64,000 nucleotides of DNA, taken from assembly GCF_014205015.1 (NCBI RefSeq), contig NZ_JACHMO010000001.1, positions 4,340,001 to 4,404,000 of the forward strand, written 5' to 3'. This DNA is from Saccharothrix ecbatanensis. Lineage in GTDB: Bacteria > Actinomycetota > Actinomycetes > Mycobacteriales > Pseudonocardiaceae. Below, piece by piece: positions 26,040-34,058 of this stretch. A model generated the notes under the pieces. That model had not been told where the DNA came from, ran no database searches, and saw only the letters and a list, made by a program, of their open reading frames with translations. Numbering within the stretch: the stretch's first letter is position 1; every line of letters starts with the position of its first letter. Made by a program: the position numbers and the translations under genes.

Positions 26040-26930
26040 TTACGCGATCGGAGCAGCCGCCCGCAGGCACAACGCCCGGCTGGGCAACTCGACCCGACCG
26101 TCCGCTCCCTGCCGCCCGGCCACCGCGGCGCCGACCTCGGCCCAGAGCGCGGGATCGTCGTCGGTGCCCAGCCGCTCACGCATCAACTGCCTCAGCCCTG
26201 GCGGCGTGACGGCCTTGCTGAACACCGCGTACGCCTCGGACGAGTTCAGCGCGAAGGGCACCTCGACCGCCGTGACCGACACGTCGGTGAACCCGGCCGC
26301 GGCGACCTCGGCCACCAGCGCGTCCGCGTCGGACATGCTGAACGGACCGGGCGTCCCGGGCGGTGGCGGAGGCAGGTCCAACCGCCTGGCCAGCACGCCG
26401 AAGCCGAGCGACATCATCGGCGCGGTCTCCGGCGGACCCCACGTGGACGCGGCGAGCACACCGCCCGGCCGGAGCGTGGCGGCGAGTGACCGGAAGGCCG
26501 CCCGGCGGTCCGGCGCGAACATCAGCCCCCACCGGCTGAGCACGACGTCGAAGCCACCGCCGACCAGGTCCAGCGATTCGACGTCACCCACCAGGAACTC
26601 CACGTTGTCGAACCCGTCGGCCCGGTGGCGGGCCAGCTCGATCATCCGCGGTGAGAGGTCGACGCCGACCACGCGGCCGGTCGGGCCCACGACGGCCGCG
26701 GCGGTGAGCGCGGGCTCGCCCACCCCCGTGCCGACGTCGAGGACGGACATGCCCGGCGCCACCCCGGCCAGCTCCAGCAGCCGATCCGTCACCACCGACG
26801 CGCCGCGCTCGAACGTCTCGATCACGGTCAGCCACCCGGCGCTGATGGCGTCCCAGTTGACCCGCTGCTGCTCCTTGAACCGAACGGGGTCGAACTCGGT
26901 AGCCGTCAAGGGACCTACCTCCGTGCGCAT
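26040..26930 (-). CDS. Class I SAM-dependent methyltransferase (UbiE/Coq5-like)
   Basis: A 296-aa protein. The SAM-binding motif I is VLDVGTGVGEPAL, followed by VVGVDLSPRMIELAR, FLVGDVESLDL and the motif-IV region FDVVLSRWGLMF. A helical N-terminal cap precedes the fold. It is followed 34 bp later by the vWA gene and preceded by the desulfurase gene with 15 bp between, so it sits in the middle of a six-gene transcript. The substrate cannot be read from the sequence; a small-molecule acceptor is typical of this class. Confidence 0.85.
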   Translation of the reverse strand: MRTEVGPLTATEFDPVRFKEQQRVNWDAISAGWLTVIETFERGASVVTDRLLELAGVAPGMSVLDVGTGVGEPALTAAAVVGPTGRVVGVDLSPRMIELARHRADGFDNVEFLVGDVESLDLVGGGFDVVLSRWGLMFAPDRRAAFRSLAATLRPGGVLAASTWGPPETAPMMSLGFGVLARRLDLPPPPPGTPGPFSMSDADALVAEVAAAGFTDVSVTAVEVPFALNSSEAYAVFSKAVTPPGLRQLMRERLGTDDDPALWAEVGAAVAGRQGADGRVELPSRALCLRAAAPIA

Positions 26931-26945
26931 GGGGTGTTCGTGGGG

Positions 26946-28190
26946 TCAGAGGAAGCGCTCGTTGGGGTGCTCGGCGGTCCACGGTCCGGGCTCGACCGTC
27001 TTCAACGCCGAGCGGACGAGCTCGATCTCCTCGAGCGTGTTGTAGACGGCGAACGACAGGCGGACCGTGCCGACCAGGCCGAGGCTGTCGAGGAACGTGC
27101 TGGCGCAGTGCACGCCGCAGCGCACCGCGATGCCGTGGGCGTCCAGGTGCCCGCCCACGTCGTAGGGGTGGATTCCGCGCACGGACAGGGAGACGATGCC
27201 GCAGGGCGTGGCGCCCGGGTCGCCCACCACGTCCACGTGCTCGAGGTCGGCGACGGCGTCCAGCGTGGCCGCGACCAGGCTCTCGTCGTGCGCGCGGATA
27301 GCGGGCCAGCCGAGGCCGAGCAGGTAGTCCAGGGCCGCCGCCAGCCCGACCGCCCCGGCCACGTTGGGCGTCCCCGCCTCGAACCGCGCCGGTCCGGGGA
27401 CGTACCGCACCGGCTGGGTGTGGCTGACGCCTTTGACCGTGCCGCCGCCCACCCGGAACGGCGTCATCTCGTCCAGCAGCTCCCGCTTGCCGTACAGCAC
27501 GCCCACGCCCATCGGCCCGTACACCTTGTGGCCGGAGAAGCAGTAGAAGTCGACGTCCAGGTCGCGCACGTCGACCGGCAGGTGGGCGACCGCCTGCGCG
27601 CCGTCGACCAGGACGAACGCGCCGTGGCGGTGCGCCTCCGCGGTCATCTCCCGCACGGGGTTGACGGTGCCGAGGACGTTCGACACGTGGGTCACGGCGA
27701 CGATCCGCACCCTCGGCCCCATCGCGGCGGCGAACTCGGCCGGCTCGATCCGCCCGTCCGGTCCGACCGGCACGACCACCAGCTCCGCGCCGACCGAGTC
27801 GCACAAACGCCGCCACGGCAGCAGGTTGCTGTTGTGCTCCATCCCGCTGACCACGACCTTGTCGTGGCGGCCGACGATCCGCCTGCCGACGACGTCCGCG
27901 ACGAGGTTGGCCGCGTCCGTGGTGTTGGCGGTGAACACGACCTCTTCCGGCTCGCGCGCGCCGATCGCGTGCTGGACCACCGCCCTGGCGCGTTCGTACC
28001 GGTCGGTCGCGGCCAGCGCGAGCCGGTGGTGGCCGCGGCCCACGTTGCTGTTCGCGGTGCGGTAGTAGTCCATGATCGCGTCAAGGACGACCTGCGGTTT
28101 CTGCGTGGTGGCGGCGTTGTCGAGGTACACCGGCGCGTCGTCGCCGCTCAGCAGCGGGAAGTCGTCCCTCGGGGACAGCACCTGGCTCAT
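26946..28190 (-). CDS. SufS-type cysteine desulfurase (aminotransferase class V)
   Basis: A 414-aa PLP enzyme of the length of SufS/CsdA proteins. It has YLDNAATTQKP at the start, EHNSNLLPW, the VDGAQAVAH motif, the PLP lysine Lys222 in FSGHKVYGP and the catalytic cysteine Cys362 in RCGVHCAS. It should release sulfur from cysteine as a persulfide on Cys362. No sufB, sufC, sufD or sufU gene is nearby, so it is probably not part of the housekeeping SUF operon. The start overlaps the upstream stop (ATGA), which couples it to the HDxxGH protein and suggests a joint job. Confidence 0.9.
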   Translation of the reverse strand: MSQVLSPRDDFPLLSGDDAPVYLDNAATTQKPQVVLDAIMDYYRTANSNVGRGHHRLALAATDRYERARAVVQHAIGAREPEEVVFTANTTDAANLVADVVGRRIVGRHDKVVVSGMEHNSNLLPWRRLCDSVGAELVVVPVGPDGRIEPAEFAAAMGPRVRIVAVTHVSNVLGTVNPVREMTAEAHRHGAFVLVDGAQAVAHLPVDVRDLDVDFYCFSGHKVYGPMGVGVLYGKRELLDEMTPFRVGGGTVKGVSHTQPVRYVPGPARFEAGTPNVAGAVGLAAALDYLLGLGWPAIRAHDESLVAATLDAVADLEHVDVVGDPGATPCGIVSLSVRGIHPYDVGGHLDAHGIAVRCGVHCASTFLDSLGLVGTVRLSFAVYNTLEEIELVRSALKTVEPGPWTAEHPNERFL

Positions 28191-28945
28191 CGTTCCTCCT
28201 CCGTGGTGAACAGGGCGGTGAACCGCTCCAGGTAGTGCCGGTCGAACGCGAACACCTTCTGCTCCGGGTAGGGCCGCCGGTCTGCGGGCACGTACGCCGG
28301 GTCGTCCGGCGCGCGCAACGCCCCGCCGGCGTCACGCAGGTGCGGTCCGAAGAAGAACCAGCAGATCTGGCCCACCTGCTCGGTGAACAGCACCGGGTGC
28401 GCCGCCTCCGGGTACATCCGCATGTGCAGGTACGTGGCCTTGAACTCGCCGCGCGGCCCGAAGCCGTTGTCGAACGCCACATGCCCGAGCACGTCGTGCA
28501 CCACCCGGAAGACGTCGTTGTGGCACAAGCGCACGCCGCCGATCTCGACCCCCGAGAAGGCGCGCATCGGGTGGTCCTCCGACGCGTCACCCTCCGGTCC
28601 ATGGCCGTCCCTGGTCAGGTGCAGTTTCAGCATCCGCGTCGCGCGCACCTCCCTGCGCAGCTCGGTGGAGTCCCGGTACGGCAAGCCGGCGCCGCGCCAC
28701 GGCTCGACCCGCAGGCCATCACGCACAAGCAGGTCGAACTGCGCGCGGCTCTCCCGTTGCAGCACTTGGTAGCCCCGGGCCAGGTCCTCGTCCAACGCCA
28801 GGGTCGGCGCCCGTTCGTGGACGTCCGCGACGTCGCGGCAGAAGTCGTGGTCGAGCCGGACGCGCAGCGCACCGGGGTGACGCGCCCGGTCCACCATCGC
28901 ATCGAACACCGACCAACGCCCCCAGCTGTCGCCAAGATCCAACAC
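28187..28945 (-). CDS. HDxxGH protein, possible metal-dependent enzyme
   Basis: A 252-aa protein starting at the GTG at 28945. I do not recognise the family. The striking motif is HDVLGHVAF with His150 and His155, followed by Glu189 in LFTEQVGQICWFF. The H-x4-H plus distal Glu layout recalls the iron-binding 2-His-1-Glu triad of aromatic amino acid hydroxylases, where the first histidine pair also reads HDxxGH. The rest is unlike them, so this is only a motif parallel. It is first in the operon and shares an ATGA overlap with the desulfurase gene. No ribosome site is visible and a -10-like TATAAC lies about 14 bp upstream, so the message may be leaderless. Confidence 0.6.
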   Translation of the reverse strand: MLDLGDSWGRWSVFDAMVDRARHPGALRVRLDHDFCRDVADVHERAPTLALDEDLARGYQVLQRESRAQFDLLVRDGLRVEPWRGAGLPYRDSTELRREVRATRMLKLHLTRDGHGPEGDASEDHPMRAFSGVEIGGVRLCHNDVFRVVHDVLGHVAFDNGFGPRGEFKATYLHMRMYPEAAHPVLFTEQVGQICWFFFGPHLRDAGGALRAPDDPAYVPADRRPYPEQKVFAFDRHYLERFTALFTTEEER

Positions 28946-28958
28946 GACCGTAGCAGTT

Positions 28959-29038
28959 GTTATATGTTACTAAAGCATGTAAACGGGTGAAGTAGCTATA
29001 GGCCGACGCGCGCCAACATACGTTCACCAACATATAAC
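28959..29038. promoter_or_regulatory. Mirror-image divergent promoters
   Basis: The 10-mer AACATATAAC occurs on the minus strand at 28968-28959 and on the plus strand at 29029-29038, a perfect inverted pair. The match continues imperfectly on both sides down to the GTG starts at 28945 and 29052 (AACTG...GTCGTG in both). Each copy fits a -10 element (TATAAC) of its own transcript. CCAACATA is also directly repeated at 29013-29020 and 29028-29035. The segment between is AT-richer than its surroundings. It should co-regulate the two divergent units. Confidence 0.55.
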
Positions 29039-29051
29039 GAACTGGAGGGTC

Positions 29052-29105
29052 GTGGACCGCAAGCGGTTCCTGCGCGCGCACAGTGAGCGGCCGTCGGGTG
29101 GATGA
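29052..29105 (+). CDS. 17-aa leader ORF coupled to the DUF4303/HEAT gene
   Basis: The GTG at 29052 follows TGGAGGG at the right distance. The frame reads VDRKRFLRAHSERPSGG and stops at 29103-29105, where the next gene's ATG (29102) overlaps in ATGA. The larger gene has no ribosome site of its own, so this leader probably supports its translation by coupling. The peptide itself has no recognisable feature beyond high basic content. Confidence 0.45.
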   Translation: MDRKRFLRAHSERPSGG

Positions 29106-30499
29106 CGGTCTGCCACGATGACGGCGTGACGGGGAGCTTCGACTGGGACGAATTCGAGCAGGTCCTCCTTGAGGGTGTGGTGCGGTCCGTCCTCGATGCG
29201 GCGGACGAGCATCCCGGCGAGCGGTTCTACGCGGCCGTGCTCGACCACATCTACCGGGAGGAAGACGGCCGGATCGAGCGGCCGTGCCTGGGGGTCAACA
29301 GCGTCGAGGCGTTGGACCAGGAACCCGACGATCGCCGGGCGGAGGTGCGCTGGAGCGCCCCGGACTGGGACCTCTACCTCGACAACTGGCTCCCCGGCGA
29401 CTCGACCGGACGCTGGGTGGAGGCGCTGACCGCGGAGGCGTGCTCCGGGACGACCCGCCAGTGGGAGACGACCTTCGACCAGTACCTGACGACTCTGGTC
29501 AGCGTCTGCCGGCGAGCACGGACGACGCTTCGCGCGAACAGTGCCACCCACCCGGACTTCGTGGTGCTGCTCCTCGACGACGAACACCACGAGGCGCTGA
29601 TCAGGCGCGTCCTGACCGCCGAGGAGGTGCGGCGGCACTTCCCGGAACTGGAGGAACGATCGGTCGCACTGGCCGGCCTCGCCGCACTCCCACCCTCCGA
29701 GCGCGCCGCGATCCTGGTTCCCCGGCTCGGGAAGTTCGACGGTCCCATCGACTCCGACACCGCCGAATCGGCTCTGCGTGATCTCGGCCCCATGGCCTTC
29801 CCGTCCCTGATCCCGCTGCTCGACGTCCCGGACCGCGCGTGGCAGGCCGCGAAGCTGCTGGCGGACATCGGCCGGCCGGACGACCGCGTCGTCCGCGCGT
29901 TGTGCGACGCGCTCAGCACCGACGGCACGGGCCTCGGGTGGGCCGCGGTGGCGCTGTCCCGCCTTGGTCGGCTCGACCTCGTTCTCGACCAGGCCGGACG
30001 CCTACCACCGGAAGTGGTGGTGGATGCCGTCGCCGCGCCGTACACCAGCTTCCGCGACGACGCGGTCACCGTGCCGCCGCTGGACTACCGGCCCTTGGCG
30101 GACTTCATCGAACATTGGCCGGCATACGTGCCGGCGCTGGACGAGCGGCTCCAACCCGGGCACGGGTACTGCGACATAACGGTGGACGAGGTGGACGCCG
30201 CGGTCGGCGGCTTGGGCTCGCCACACGTCATCGTCCGCCGGCACGCCGTGTCCGTCCTCGGCTGGCGTCGGCTAGGTCCGCACGTCGGCCGGCGGGTGTT
30301 GCCGCTGCTCTGCCGGACGATCCAGCAGGATCCGGACGCCTCCGTGCGGCGCTTGGCGGTCCTGTCGCTGCTGTGGTGGAAGAAGGATTCCCGCCACCTG
30401 GCGGACGTGGTCCGCGAGGCGATGGAGGACTCCGCGGGCGAGGTCCGTGACGCAGCCGCGTACTGGCTGCGCGAACAGGGCGCGGACAAGCCCGCCTGA
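29102..30499 (+). CDS. DUF4303-like protein with C-terminal HEAT repeats
   Basis: A 465-aa soluble protein. The N-terminal part (FDWDEFEQVLLEGVVRSVLD, then EHPGERFYAAVLDHIYREED) resembles DUF4303 domains, which occur in bacterial polymorphic-toxin and immunity neighbourhoods. Residues about 195-460 contain helical repeats of HEAT/PBS-lyase type, such as FPSLIPLLDVPDRAWQAAKL, VVRALCDAL and DASVRRLAVLSLLWW. HEAT domains usually bind proteins. It is divergent from the six-gene operon and shares its mirrored promoter. The partner is unknown. Confidence 0.65.
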   Translation: MTVCHDDGVTGSFDWDEFEQVLLEGVVRSVLDAADEHPGERFYAAVLDHIYREEDGRIERPCLGVNSVEALDQEPDDRRAEVRWSAPDWDLYLDNWLPGDSTGRWVEALTAEACSGTTRQWETTFDQYLTTLVSVCRRARTTLRANSATHPDFVVLLLDDEHHEALIRRVLTAEEVRRHFPELEERSVALAGLAALPPSERAAILVPRLGKFDGPIDSDTAESALRDLGPMAFPSLIPLLDVPDRAWQAAKLLADIGRPDDRVVRALCDALSTDGTGLGWAAVALSRLGRLDLVLDQAGRLPPEVVVDAVAAPYTSFRDDAVTVPPLDYRPLADFIEHWPAYVPALDERLQPGHGYCDITVDEVDAAVGGLGSPHVIVRRHAVSVLGWRRLGPHVGRRVLPLLCRTIQQDPDASVRRLAVLSLLWWKKDSRHLADVVREAMEDSAGEVRDAAAYWLREQGADKPA

Positions 30500-30625
30500 C
30501 AGCGAGGACACCTCCGGGTTGTGGGCCGCCAGCCGATGTGCAACCCTTTGGCTGCACTTTCTCGGTGGCGGCGGTCGGCGCCAGGTCGACCGTCCTTTTG
30601 CGACGTTGCGGGAGGGTTCGACGCG

Positions 30626-31348
30626 ATGAGCGGTATCGACGACCAGGCCATGCCGCCGTTCTGGCCGGAGGGCGCCAGTGCGGAGTACCAGGCCGCCAGG
30701 GTCGAGCTGGCCAAGGCCGAACGCACGCTGCGGGACCAGGTGGAGGCGGTCGCGGCGGCTCGTCGGGCGATGCCGCCCGGACCGGTGTCGGCCGAGTACG
30801 AGCTGACCGAGGACGGCCCCGACGGCCCGGTCCGGACACCGCTGCGCGACCTGTTCGGCGACCACGACACCCTGTTCACCTACCACCTGATGTTCGCGCC
30901 GGACGACGACGAGGCCTGCCCGATGTGCTCGCTGTGGGTCGACGGGTTTCGCGGCGTCACGGCCCACTTGGCGCGGCACACGGCGTTCGTCGTGATCGGC
31001 AAGGCGCCGCTGGACAAGCTGCGCGCCTGGGCACGCCTGCGGAAGTGGGACGGCCTTCGGATCCTGTCCAGCTACGGCACGACGTTCAACGCGGACATGA
31101 ACGCCGAGCACCCCGACGGCGCCCAACGTCCGATGGTGAGCGTGCTACGCAAGGAGGGCGACACCGTGCGGCACTTCTACTCGTTGCCCGCCAACCACAT
31201 CGACGGCTCCGAACGCGCCATCGACCTGCTCAGTCCGGTGTGGAACGTGCTCGACCTGCTGCCCGGCGGGCGCGGCGACTGGTACGCGGGCAACGACTAC
31301 GCCGTCGCGGACCGGGGCACCCGTACGGCCCCTTCCAAAGCCAATTAA
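30626..31348 (+). CDS. DUF899-family thioredoxin-like protein
   Basis: A 240-aa protein starting at the ATG at 30626, after GGGAGGG. Features of DUF899 proteins are present: the ACPMCSLWVDGF segment with two cysteines, DLFGDHDTLFTYHLMFAPDD, LRKWDGLRILSSYGTTFNAD, VSVLRKEGDTVRHFYS and the closing LLPGGRGDW. The fold is predicted to be thioredoxin-like; the biochemical role of the family is not settled. It follows the HEAT gene after 126 bp. Confidence 0.85.
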   Translation: MSGIDDQAMPPFWPEGASAEYQAARVELAKAERTLRDQVEAVAAARRAMPPGPVSAEYELTEDGPDGPVRTPLRDLFGDHDTLFTYHLMFAPDDDEACPMCSLWVDGFRGVTAHLARHTAFVVIGKAPLDKLRAWARLRKWDGLRILSSYGTTFNADMNAEHPDGAQRPMVSVLRKEGDTVRHFYSLPANHIDGSERAIDLLSPVWNVLDLLPGGRGDWYAGNDYAVADRGTRTAPSKAN

Positions 31349-31399
31349 ACTTCATATAGCTTCATGGGGGTCCGCGCTGTCGCACGGAGGGGATCGACC

Positions 31400-32419
31400 G
31401 TGGCCTCCAGCACCAAGTCCAGCCTCGCCGGCCACCCTTCACGGGGTGGCGCCCTCCGGCTCTACGGGCCCGGCAGCATGGACCACGTGGACCCGGTCGC
31501 GGTCGCGGTCGGCCGGAAGATCATCGCCGACGAGGCGGATCTGTCGTGGGCATCACCGGTGACCGAGCCGTACGACGCCAACCCCACCGACCCGGGCAAC
31601 GACCTCGGCTACGCGCTCAACCCGTACGTCGTGTTCAACACCGTGAGCCCGAACAACGGCGGCGCGCCGGCCCGGCCGAAGGTGCGGCGGGCGTTGGCGT
31701 ACGCCGTGGACAAGATGGCGATCCTCGACATCTACGACGACCTCGCGGCGGGCACGGTGATGCGTCCCGCGCGGTCGGCGATCCCGCCCGGCAACGACGG
31801 GTACGTCCCGTTCGACCTGTACCCGACGCCGGGCGACCGGGGTGATCCGGACCAGTGCCGCCGGTTGCCGGCTGAAGCCGGTTACCCCGACGGCCTGACG
31901 CTGACCATCCTGCACCGCGACGTGGACGCGAACCCCGACGTGGCCAAGTCCCTCGCCCGCGACCTGGAGCGTGCCGGGATCACGGTCGACTTCCGGCCGC
32001 TGGGGCACGCCCACTACTACGCGTACCTCCAGGACCCGGCGCACGCGGAGGCGGGCAGTTGGGACCTGAGCGCGCCGTCGTGGACGCCGGACTGGTTCGG
32101 GGACAACGGGCGTTCTTTCCTCCAGCCGATGTTCCAGACCAACCGGAACCGGGGCACCAGCAACTACGGGTGCTACAGCAATCCCGAGGTGGACCGGCTG
32201 ATCGAGGAGGCGCTGGCCACCACCGATCACGAGCGGGCGTACCGGGCGTGGCACGAGATCGACGTGCTGGTCATGCGGGACGCGGCGATCGTGCCGGTGC
32301 TGGAGCACGCCCCCACCATTCCGCATCTGAAGGGCAAACGGGTGCGCAACGCGATCCCGATGCCCACCATCGACCGGTGGTTCGACTTGTCGAACCTGTG
32401 GCTGGAGGAGACGCCGTGA
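31400..32419 (+). CDS. Peptide ABC-transporter solute-binding protein, internally deleted
   Basis: A 339-aa protein from the GTG at 31400 (CGGAGGGG upstream). The N-terminus GGALRLYGPGSMDHVDPV and the C-terminal half (ALNPYVVFNT, VRRALAYAVDKMAI, ITVDFRPLGHAHYYAYL, FQTNRNRGTSNYGCYSNPEV) match family-5 oligopeptide-binding proteins, which are normally about 550-600 aa. The join VAVAVGRKIIADEADLSW skips about 200 residues of the first lobe, and there is no lipoprotein signal. It cannot be a working transport receptor in this form. It is either a decaying gene or a repurposed C-terminal lobe. Its stop overlaps the start of the next gene (GTGA), so the two are translated together. Confidence 0.75.
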   Translation: MASSTKSSLAGHPSRGGALRLYGPGSMDHVDPVAVAVGRKIIADEADLSWASPVTEPYDANPTDPGNDLGYALNPYVVFNTVSPNNGGAPARPKVRRALAYAVDKMAILDIYDDLAAGTVMRPARSAIPPGNDGYVPFDLYPTPGDRGDPDQCRRLPAEAGYPDGLTLTILHRDVDANPDVAKSLARDLERAGITVDFRPLGHAHYYAYLQDPAHAEAGSWDLSAPSWTPDWFGDNGRSFLQPMFQTNRNRGTSNYGCYSNPEVDRLIEEALATTDHERAYRAWHEIDVLVMRDAAIVPVLEHAPTIPHLKGKRVRNAIPMPTIDRWFDLSNLWLEETP

Positions 32420-33075
32420 CCGCCGCACCCCCGACCATCCCAGTGGTGCGCTCGCTGCCGTCACCAGGGGCGTACATGTGCGGCCTGACGTGGTCGGACG
32501 GCCTGTTGTGGCACTCGGACCAGGACGCCGGACGGATCTGGGCGATCGACCCGCGGTACGGCGACGTGGAGCGGGAACTGGAGTGCTCCCGAGTCCGCGC
32601 CGACCTGACGTGGTGGGACGGCCAACTGTGCCAGGTGGGCGGCAGACCAAAGCGGATCGTGCTGGTAGACCCGGAGTCGGGCAGTGTCGTCGGCACCAAG
32701 CCAGTCGAGCCGTCGAGCGGCAGGCTGTGCGGCACGGAGATGAGCGCAGCAGGCATGTGGATGGGCCTGCGCGACCCGGCGGTGGTGCAGCTGCGCGACT
32801 TCGAGACGATGACCGTCCAGCGGGAGATGCCGATAGTAGGCACGCCGTCAGGCCTGACCTGCGTCAACCGGCTAGTCGTGTACGGCGAGTTCGAGACCGG
32901 CCTGGTGCGTGCCCTGGACACCACAACCGAGCAGATCGTCGGCACGGCGCGGGTAGAAGGCCGCCCGACCGGAATGGCATGGGACGGCTACAGCCTCTGG
33001 TACTGCGACTTCCCCGCCCGCCGCTTCAAGGCCATCCGCCTGGACGACGTCCTCCACGGCGACCGCTGGTCCTGA
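32416..33075 (+). CDS. Small propeller-like protein, paralog 1
   Basis: A 219-aa protein from the GTG at 32416. It contains repeated strand units such as CGLTWSDGLLWHSDQDAGRI, IDPRYGDVERELECSRVRAD, VLVDPESGSVVGTKPVEP and the closing GMAWDGYSLWYCDFPARRFK. Two other proteins in the window (at 38754-39392 and 50000-50641) share the same frame: LCGLTW, C-x-x-VR-DLT, IDPxSG, TGxxWDGxxxWYCD and a final RAI or KAI. The repeats suggest a YncE/SMP-30-like beta-propeller, short for that fold. There is no signal peptide. The role is unknown; coupling to the truncated binding protein is unusual. It is the most divergent of the three. Confidence 0.6.
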   Translation: MTAAPPTIPVVRSLPSPGAYMCGLTWSDGLLWHSDQDAGRIWAIDPRYGDVERELECSRVRADLTWWDGQLCQVGGRPKRIVLVDPESGSVVGTKPVEPSSGRLCGTEMSAAGMWMGLRDPAVVQLRDFETMTVQREMPIVGTPSGLTCVNRLVVYGEFETGLVRALDTTTEQIVGTARVEGRPTGMAWDGYSLWYCDFPARRFKAIRLDDVLHGDRWS

Positions 33076-33090
33076 CCGACCGTCGGTCCT
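33070..33090. repeat. 21-bp direct repeat, copy 1
   Basis: Positions 33070-33090 are identical to 34611-34631. The unit contains a hairpin (GACCGAC/GTCGGTC). Copy 1 covers the stop codon of the propeller gene. Copy 2 begins exactly where homology of the ABC1-kinase fragment to its parent gene ends, so the repeats bracket a 1.5-kb decayed segment. Confidence 0.8.
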
Positions 33091-33097
33091 TCCCAGG

Positions 33098-33129
33098 AGG
33101 GCCGGTTCAACGAGAACCGAACCGGCCCT
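33098..33129 (+). terminator. Hairpin terminator after propeller gene
   Basis: Perfect 11-bp arms at 33098-33108 and 33119-33129 (AGGGCCGGTTC / GAACCGGCCCT) with a 10-nt loop, 23 bp after the stop codon of the propeller gene. It likely ends the plus-strand transcript that starts near 29.0 kb. Confidence 0.7.
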
Positions 33130-33328
33130 TCATCACCACCTCTCCGGGCTCTGCGAGTGCAGCCGGAAGTCACCTTCCACCGAGTTGACGTCAGCGTGGT
33201 CGGGGTCATCCGCCAGGACCATGACCAGCGACTCGGCCACCGCCGGCGCGCGCACGCTCGGCCCCCAGCAGGAGGCCGGGTTCGACCGTGCGCGTGTGAG
33301 CGACCGCACCCCTCAATGACCTCGACGC

Positions 33329-33772
33329 TCAGGTGTCGTACTCACCGCTGTCCCACGGCTCGGTGAACGCCATGCAGTTGCCCGGATGCAGCTCGACCCA
33401 CCACGCCGCGTCCTCGTCATCGCCCGGCCGGGCGATGAGACCGAAGGTGGTGCCGAACTGCTCGACAGCGAAGGGCGCGACCTCGATCCGGGTGAACGTG
33501 ACCTCGCCGAGCTCCCGCAATCTGGCCTCGTAGCAGTCCCGGCGGCGGTCCCGGTCCATCTCGGCCCGTGGGCCGAACTCGTCGATCCTGGCTTCCAGGA
33601 GCCGACCCTTCAGATCGAACAAGTACAGGGCAACGAACTCGTTGCCCTGTTCTCCTCCCGTCGCCGCTTCGAACGGCGTGGTGAGGAAGAACTGGCGACC
33701 GTCAGCCGTACGGCCGACATGCTCGGCGTGGTAGTTGTCGTGGTCGATCGCGATGAGATCGGGTGCGCCCAT
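33329..33772 (-). CDS. HycA-like small protein of unknown function
   Basis: A 147-aa protein from the ATG at 33772: MGAPDLIAIDHDNYHAEHVG, then TADGRQFFLTTPFEAATGG, LYLFDLKGRLLEARIDEFGP, LGEVTFTRIEVAPFAVEQFG and the end PGNCMAFTEPWDSGEYDT. This layout is familiar from actinobacterial proteins often labelled as formate-hydrogenlyase-regulator HycA-like; a role in formate metabolism is not implied. It looks intact although its surroundings are decayed. The frame is open upstream of the ATG but loses coding character there. Confidence 0.65.
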   Translation of the reverse strand: MGAPDLIAIDHDNYHAEHVGRTADGRQFFLTTPFEAATGGEQGNEFVALYLFDLKGRLLEARIDEFGPRAEMDRDRRRDCYEARLRELGEVTFTRIEVAPFAVEQFGTTFGLIARPGDDEDAAWWVELHPGNCMAFTEPWDSGEYDT

Positions 33773-33831
33773 GGCACCGGACACTATCCAGGCCGCTGAG
33801 GAACTGCAGCAACTCGGCCAGTTCGATGGCG

Positions 33832-34053
33832 TCACCGGTGCCGTGGCACGTCCCGATCGGCCAGTAGCCATGAGTCGACCACCTCGACATACGGGTCGAT
33901 CGCTGGCCGTGGCCGGCGTGGATAGGCCTTGCGTGGTGGTGGCAGCGCGTTGGCCGGCGCTTGGCGCACCGTGCGCCGGTGCACCCGGTGCCGCTCGGCC
34001 GGCTCCCGAATGGACAGTGCCTCGATCCGCCGGTCTCGTCTGATCTGCTCGAA
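33832..34053 (-). mobile_element. IS21-family transposase (IstA) N-terminal remnant
   Basis: The minus-strand frame reads FEQIRRDRRIEALSIREPAE, then HRVHRRTVRQAPANALPPPR, ending in ADRDVPRHR and a stop. This matches the N-terminal helix-turn-helix and linker of IS21-type IstA transposases of actinomycetes. The start codon, the DDE catalytic domain and istB are all missing. It abuts the truncated plus-strand regulator fragment, so it probably marks an old insertion. Confidence 0.65.
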
Positions 34054-34058
34054 CGGCG

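Noticed and set aside
26584..27816. 410-aa minus-strand frame across the methyltransferase and desulfurase genes
   Set aside because: It overlaps both real genes in another frame and has no motif.
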